From NCBI GenBank assembly GCA_945910925.1, contig CAMDZX010000022.1, positions 1 through 18,717 on the forward strand: a DNA stretch of 18,717 nt, written 5' to 3'. Source of the stretch: an uncultured bacterium (lineage in GTDB: Bacteria > Cyanobacteriota > Vampirovibrionia > Gastranaerophilales > Gastranaerophilaceae). The notes beneath the pieces are model-generated. The model did not search any database. It saw nothing but the letters and a program-made list of their open reading frames with translations, and was not told where the DNA came from. The translations under genes were made by a program, and so were the position numbers. Each line of letters starts with the position of its first letter. Positions within the stretch are counted from its first letter, which is position 1. Below, piece after piece: positions 14,397 through 18,717 of the stretch.

Positions 14397-15497
14397 TTAT
14401 TTAAGACCGCATATTACCAATACAGTACCCAATCCGATACATATAATAGATAAAACAATGCTACATACTAAAAATTTATTAAATAATTTTTTATATTTAT
14501 AACACCTGTGAAATGTCGTATTTTTTAATTCACTTGTTAAATTTAACAAATTCTTATACACAAACCCATAACGTTTATTGAGGATATCAAAGTTTTCTTT
14601 TGTAGTTAAGAATTCAATTATCTTATGATAACCCCATTCTCTTTTTGCACTTTTTTTAGATAACATAGCCATACGCCCGATAAAATACGGAATTGTATCC
14701 TCATATGGTTGTATACCTGTTTGTTCAATTTCAACTTTAAATATATCTTTTAACAAATTTATGTCTTTAATTTTAAGAAATGAATTCATAACATATTCAA
14801 ATTCCAATGATTCCCGAACTTCTGTTACAAACGTTGGTGCGCTAATATTTGATTTATTCCTGCAAAATCTGTATAAAACAAGTTTGTCATCCAGTATACA
14901 ATTATTAGAACCGTTTATCATTAAATCAATATGCATTTTAAAATCTTGATTGTTAACAATAGAATATGGCAATGGTAATATTTTTTCTAGAGCAGATTTT
15001 CTAACAACCATTCCCGGAGAAACAGCAAAATTCCCCTGCATAAATGCATAATGAAGCTGATTCGCAGTTGAAGCATCGACTGTTTTATTAAAATCTTTAC
15101 CCAAATCTGTTCTTATATTTCCATTTTCATCTATTTGGGTAACATTAACATATACCGTATCAATATCAGGATGAGATTCTAAATAATTTATTGTCGTTTC
15201 AAGATGTTTTTCTCTTAACATATCATCTCCCGCAAAAAATACAACATACTCACCTGTTGCTTGATAACATAGATTAGTCAATGCCGCATTAATCCCTTGA
15301 TTATACTCGGGAGTTATAACTTTTATTCTTTCATCATCAAATTCATTTATTTTTTCTAGAGTTTTATCGGTTGAACAATCATTGTTTATTATGATCTCAA
15401 AATCCTGATATGTCTGGTTAAGAATACTATTTATACATTCTTTAATATATTTTTCTTGATTATACGTTATTAATAATACGGAAACTTTAGTACTCAT
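14397..15497 (-). CDS. Family 2 glycosyltransferase (GT-A fold) with C-terminal membrane anchor
   Basis: A 366-residue protein. The N-terminal GT-A domain (about 5-230) shows VSVLLITYNQEKYIKECINSI (5-25), NNDCSTDKTL (38-47), the nucleotide/metal motif FFAGDDM (87-93, DD at 91-92) and the acceptor region MQGNFAVSPGMVVRKSAL. Such enzymes move a sugar from a nucleotide-sugar to a growing glycan. The last 25 residues (about 342-366, FLVCSIVLSIICIGLGTVLVI) form a membrane segment, so it likely acts at the inner face of the cytoplasmic membrane. The ATG overlaps the end of the aminotransferase gene by 11 bases and has GAGGTGA about 5 bases upstream, so the two are coupled. Donor and acceptor are unknown. 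It is the last gene of the polysaccharide operon. Confidence 0.93.
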   Translation of the reverse strand: MSTKVSVLLITYNQEKYIKECINSILNQTYQDFEIIINNDCSTDKTLEKINEFDDERIKVITPEYNQGINAALTNLCYQATGEYVVFFAGDDMLREKHLETTINYLESHPDIDTVYVNVTQIDENGNIRTDLGKDFNKTVDASTANQLHYAFMQGNFAVSPGMVVRKSALEKILPLPYSIVNNQDFKMHIDLMINGSNNCILDDKLVLYRFCRNKSNISAPTFVTEVRESLEFEYVMNSFLKIKDINLLKDIFKVEIEQTGIQPYEDTIPYFIGRMAMLSKKSAKREWGYHKIIEFLTTKENFDILNKRYGFVYKNLLNLTSELKNTTFHRCYKYKKLFNKFLVCSIVLSIICIGLGTVLVICGLK

Positions 15498-16572
15498 TTA
15501 TCACCTCAACAACTTTTTCGACTTCTTCATCAGTCATAACGGGAGAAATTGGCAGACTTAATTCTGTTCTGTGAATTTCTTCCGAAATAGGATAACTCAA
15601 ATTATTCCACTCCTGATATGCGTTTTGTTTATGTGGTGGTGTAGGATAATGTATCAGGGTTTGAATATCATTTTCTTTCAAATATTCTTGTAACTCATCT
15701 CTGTTATCTGTTCTTATTGCAAAAATATGCCATACGTGAGAGTTTTCATCATACACTTGAGGCAGAATGATTTTTTCATTTTTAATATTTGCTCTATAAT
15801 ACTGAGCAATCTCTCTGCGTCTTTGATTATCAGCATCCAAATAGCGAAGTTTTACATCCAAAATTGCAGCTTGAATTTCATCGAGTCTGGAATTTACACC
15901 TTTATATATATGATGGTATTTATAATCACTGCCATAATTTGCAAGAGCTTTAATTTTTTTATAAAGTTCTTCATCATTAGTCGTAACGGCACCGCCATCA
16001 CCCATACAACCTAAGTTCTTTCCTGGGTAAAATGAGAAGGCGGAAGCATCGCTTAAGTTACCAACTCTTTTACCTTGGTAAATTGAACCATGGCTTTGGG
16101 CTGAATCTTCTATAATTTTAAGATTATATTTTTTAGCAAGTTCCCAAATCTTCTCCATTTGCACAGCCTGACCGTAAAGATGAACAACCATAATAGCTTT
16201 TGTACGCTCGGTTATTTTTTCTTCAATCAAATCAGGATTAATATTGTATGTATTAATATCAGGTTCAACAAGAACGGGAGTGCAGCCGTTTTGAGAAATC
16301 GCAAGAATTGAGGCGATGTATGTATTTGCAGGAACAATAATTTCATCCCCGACACCGAATCCGTAGGCTTTAATAATCAGATTAAGAGCATCAAGCCCGT
16401 TTGCGACGCCGACGCAATACTTACATCCGCAGTAATTTGCAAAATTTTGAGTGAATTTCTCATTCTCCTCACCCTGCAAATACCAACCTTTATCAAGGAT
16501 TGTTTTAATCCTTGAATCAATCTCTTTTCTAAATCTATTATTTACCCCTTCTAAATCTAAAAATTTTATCAT
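15487..16572 (-). CDS. DegT/DnrJ/EryC1/StrS sugar aminotransferase, FdtB/QdtB-like
   Basis: A 361-residue PLP enzyme that adds an amino group to a keto-sugar nucleotide. Visible are VANGLDALNLIIKAY (56-70), GDEIIVPANTYIASILA (75-91), IEDSAQSHG (154-162, D156 holding the pyridine N), the PLP lysine K185 in SFYPGKNLG, GDGGAVTTND (191-200), VNSRLDEIQAAIL (226-238), and the C-terminal HYPTPPHKQNAY and LSLPISPVM. The overall wording matches the FdtB/QdtB group that makes dTDP-3-amino-3,6-dideoxyhexose; that substrate is inferred. AGGA lies 7 bases before the ATG and overlaps the stop of the GT10 gene. The first 34 codons are duplicated as a broken copy at 17607-17710. Confidence 0.94.
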   Translation of the reverse strand: MIKFLDLEGVNNRFRKEIDSRIKTILDKGWYLQGEENEKFTQNFANYCGCKYCVGVANGLDALNLIIKAYGFGVGDEIIVPANTYIASILAISQNGCTPVLVEPDINTYNINPDLIEEKITERTKAIMVVHLYGQAVQMEKIWELAKKYNLKIIEDSAQSHGSIYQGKRVGNLSDASAFSFYPGKNLGCMGDGGAVTTNDEELYKKIKALANYGSDYKYHHIYKGVNSRLDEIQAAILDVKLRYLDADNQRRREIAQYYRANIKNEKIILPQVYDENSHVWHIFAIRTDNRDELQEYLKENDIQTLIHYPTPPHKQNAYQEWNNLSYPISEEIHRTELSLPISPVMTDEEVEKVVEVINEY

Positions 16573-16581
16573 TAAATTATC

Positions 16582-17574
16582 CTATCTTAAATATTTCTCA
16601 TATATCGTATCAAAATGACTTTTTTTATATTCTAACGCTCTCCTATAATTATCAAGGATAGCAGGCAACCTGCGTTCGTATTCTTCTTTTGTGCATTGTT
16701 TTAAAACTTCTTTAATATCACTTTTGGTAGTAATTTTTATAATCCCATCAGGATTAAAAAATTTATCTATTTCTGTTGCACCTAAATAAATAGGTATTGT
16801 TTGCGCCGCTAAGGTACTAACTAATCTTTCTGTAAAGAAATACGGTTGAACTTCATTTTCTATACATATTGAATACCTATAAGCCGTGAGTGTTTTAGAC
16901 ATTTTCACCATAGGACCACCATCAAAAGTTCCATACGTATCCGCAATTTTTTCATTTTTACACATCCAAGCCAAATCATAACGGAATTTATGCAAATCAC
17001 ACATTAATTTATCGGATGATAGTATAGATACATTTTTTGATTTTTTTGTATAAGCATCATCAGAAAGTTCATCAGTATTCCATAAAGACGCACAAAACGG
17101 AATAAATCTGGCATTATCATATTTGTCCAATATTCTGGCAGAGTGCGTAAATATTAAATCAAAATCTTGTGCCAATGTTTTATGTTTATCAAACATTTTG
17201 ACATCCTTATTCATAATAGCTTCTGATTCAATCAGCAACCCGTATTTTCTGGATGGATTTCCCATAGTTTCAAGCATTTGACCATGAGAATAGAAATGGG
17301 TATCAAGCCCAAAGTTATATCTGTCCCACAAAAAATATCTGGAATTCCGATACGGATTGTTTGCAGAAATAACATCCCTAATAAAATACACTTCCAGTTT
17401 TTCTCCAAATTCGTTATATAAATTTGAATCATTATTTATAAATTCTGAATCAAGATTATAATTCGGATAGTATATCTTTCCATATTTTGCATGGTCAATA
17501 GATATACTTCTAGCCCAAGTACGTTTTTTAAATCTTAACCTGTCAATAATTTGTTGTCCAAGTTCCCAACCCAT
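16582..17574 (-). CDS. Family 10 (fucosyltransferase-like) glycosyltransferase
   Basis: A 330-residue protein. The C-terminal GT-B half has the GT10 signature from about 231 to 275: YRYSICIENEVQPYFFTERL, then AAQTIPIYLGATEIDKFFN, with the E239-N240 and TER (248-250) positions typical of alpha-1,3-fucosyltransferase donor sites. The N-terminal half contains GLLIESEAIM (112-121) and DLIFTHSARILDKYDNARFIPF (139-160). Members transfer fucose or related 6-deoxysugars from GDP-sugars to surface glycans; the exact sugar is not known. The start has GAGG 5 bases upstream. There is no membrane segment. The 5' end overlaps the readthrough frame of the broken aminotransferase copy by 32 bases, suggesting this gene was joined there by recombination. 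Confidence 0.87.
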   Translation of the reverse strand: MGWELGQQIIDRLRFKKRTWARSISIDHAKYGKIYYPNYNLDSEFINNDSNLYNEFGEKLEVYFIRDVISANNPYRNSRYFLWDRYNFGLDTHFYSHGQMLETMGNPSRKYGLLIESEAIMNKDVKMFDKHKTLAQDFDLIFTHSARILDKYDNARFIPFCASLWNTDELSDDAYTKKSKNVSILSSDKLMCDLHKFRYDLAWMCKNEKIADTYGTFDGGPMVKMSKTLTAYRYSICIENEVQPYFFTERLVSTLAAQTIPIYLGATEIDKFFNPDGIIKITTKSDIKEVLKQCTKEEYERRLPAILDNYRRALEYKKSHFDTIYEKYLR

Positions 17575-17606
17575 ATTTACCTCTATATTTACTTGTATTT
17601 TTTATA

Positions 17607-17710
17607 TCACCCTGCAAATACCAACCTTTATCAAGGATTGACGTTATTCTCTCCTCAATCTCTTTTCTAAATCTATTATTTACTTTTTCTAAGTCTAAGA
17701 ATTTTATCAT
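17607..17710 (-). pseudogene. Truncated duplicate of the sugar aminotransferase 5' end
   Basis: From the ATG at 17710 the frame reads MIKFLDLEKVNNRFRKEI and goes on to DKGWYLQG, matching the first 34 residues of the aminotransferase at 15487-16572. The first 104 bases match with about 14 differences by my count, the last 34 being identical. Homology stops abruptly at 17607. The frame then runs on with unrelated codons (DIKNTSKYRG...) to 17543, inside the GT10 gene. The PLP lysine and whole catalytic core are absent, so it cannot be an enzyme. It is best read as a scar of a duplication or cassette exchange. Confidence 0.85.
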
Positions 17711-17724
17711 TTTTTTATCCACTA

Positions 17725-18717
17725 TCAAAATATCTCTTTAAATGTTTCTTCTAATTCTTTATTATATTTAATCATTGATCTATAAATTTTATATCGGTTT
17801 GCCTTGCTTATACATTCTTGTATTAATGGCAAACGACAAGATGAATACAAAAGACCGTAAGTAATTGTTTTAAATCTTGATAAAGTTGAATTTTCACATT
17901 TTTCTTTTACTAAATCATATTTAATACAATCGCTTGTACCAACATTATCGCTAGTATCTATAATTTTGACATTGGTAAAAGATTGGATTTTTTCTAAATT
18001 ATCTTGCCACCTGCCGAATTTATCTATAAATTCATTTGAAGCTGCAATGATGTCATTTCTTAAATTGTCTTCTTTTAACATTTTTTTGCAAAGTTCTCTT
18101 GCATCATAAGGATTTTCATACATTGGTATTTGTACATAATTTTTTGTAAGTTCATTTAGTTGATCTGCATAAGATGAAACTAGTACCCCATTTGATGCCA
18201 TAATATCATATATTCTCCAAGGAAAACTATGCCCCTCACATTGAGGATGAGATATAGATAAATTTATAACTGATGAATTATAAATATCTTGATTGTGTTT
18301 TAAAGAATACATTGGAGTTGAATCATAAGCGGAAATTAGAGGCAAATATATACTTGGTAAATTATCCCAATTAACGCCGTATAATTTTAACCCTAAATCT
18401 AAAATAGATTGCAGTACTATTACTCTATTATCAAAAATTTTATAATAATCAGAAACAGAAAAATTATTGTTTGGGAAATATTTAGCAAGAAGCTCTTTAT
18501 AATTATGGCTATTTGAATTCCAATATTCTTTATACATTTCATAACAAGCAGCACTATTGCCTTGAGATAGCATATATTCTTTAATTTTAAAACCTATACC
18601 ACCAAAACATGAACCAATAAACGAAATATTGTTCTTTTTTTCTGCATTTTCAGACTGTACTGATGTTGCTGGGTGCAAAAGAATTATTCTTTCATCGTCA
18701 AATCCAAGTTGTTTATA
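17725..18717 (-). CDS. CgeB-like glycosyltransferase, N-terminal part beyond the window
   Basis: The frame has no stop up to the right edge (YKQLGFDDERIILLHPATS precedes ISFIGSC), so the gene starts outside the window; a TTG at 18678 lies inside it and is not the start. The visible 330 residues include NISFIGSCFG, as in CgeB/DUF3880-type enzymes, and a GT-B C-terminal half of the glycosyl-transferase 1_2 kind: VINLSISHPQCEGHSFPWRI, YDIMASNGVLVSSYADQLNEL, then a DARELCKKMLKEDNLRNDIIAASNEF-like helix region ending in FGRWQDNLEKI. It probably transfers a sugar from a nucleotide donor onto the surface glycan. The stop at 17725 is 14 bases before the broken aminotransferase ATG, in the same operon direction as the other polysaccharide genes. 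Confidence 0.82.
   Translation of the reverse strand, partial: YKQLGFDDERIILLHPATSVQSENAEKKNNISFIGSCFGGIGFKIKEYMLSQGNSAACYEMYKEYWNSNSHNYKELLAKYFPNNNFSVSDYYKIFDNRVIVLQSILDLGLKLYGVNWDNLPSIYLPLISAYDSTPMYSLKHNQDIYNSSVINLSISHPQCEGHSFPWRIYDIMASNGVLVSSYADQLNELTKNYVQIPMYENPYDARELCKKMLKEDNLRNDIIAASNEFIDKFGRWQDNLEKIQSFTNVKIIDTSDNVGTSDCIKYDLVKEKCENSTLSRFKTITYGLLYSSCRLPLIQECISKANRYKIYRSMIKYNKELEETFKEIF

Noticed and set aside
18676..18678. TTG at 18678 as the start of the CgeB-like gene
   Set aside because: The frame stays open and reads like family sequence (ERIILLHPATS) up to the window edge, so the true start is outside.

Overview
The window reads as AT-rich, Gram-negative chromosomal DNA. The closest match I can argue for is a gut Gastranaerophilales/Melainabacteria-type genome (non-photosynthetic relatives of Cyanobacteria). 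Supporting signs are the LptC/LptA-like outer-membrane genes, the low GC, a DUF2582-type winged-helix protein, and a small lineage-type protein starting MSINFTGI, a start I associate with that order. The taxonomic call is an inference of moderate strength.

Layout from left to right: (1) 1-5960, minus strand: the C-terminally cut-off end of a GAF-GGDEF diguanylate cyclase with a TTG start, a short-chain dehydrogenase, and a 1255-residue SF1 helicase that looks like two helicase halves in tandem, the first without a Walker A lysine. (2) 6037-6282: a winged-helix protein diverging from the helicase across a palindromic promoter, closed by a strong terminator. (3) 6372-13069, plus strand: a tight run lptC - lptA-like - TPR - dprA - topA - aroE, with stop/start overlaps at two junctions. 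It combines LPS transport, DNA uptake/recombination, supercoiling control and aromatic biosynthesis. (4) 13070-13537, minus: a small lineage-type hypothetical gene meeting aroE end to end. (5) 13564-14382: tRNA-Thr(CGT) followed by an accessory island. (6) 14397-18717, minus: a surface-polysaccharide locus with a GT2 glycosyltransferase, a FdtB/QdtB-like sugar aminotransferase, a GT10 (fucosyltransferase-like) enzyme, a truncated second copy of the aminotransferase 5' end, and a CgeB-like glycosyltransferase that runs off the right edge.

The most interesting part is the 0.7-kb island after the tRNA. The last 11 bases of the tRNA gene plus 8 bases downstream (CCACATCGGCATTTGTTTT) recur exactly twice more, each time as the right end of a 101-bp repeat. 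The two repeats differ at 7 positions, and two of those changes form a compensatory A-T to G-C pair in a hairpin. Between the repeats lies what looks like a type I toxin-antitoxin cassette. It has a 23-residue hydrophobic peptide with a near-perfect Shine-Dalgarno and its own promoter on the minus strand. On the plus strand there is a convergent antisense RNA with a TTGACA / 17 bp / AATAAT promoter, whose terminator hairpin lies inside the toxin reading frame. I know of no type I system described for this lineage. The arrangement suggests a minimal tRNA-targeted element carrying an addiction module, with no integrase in the window.
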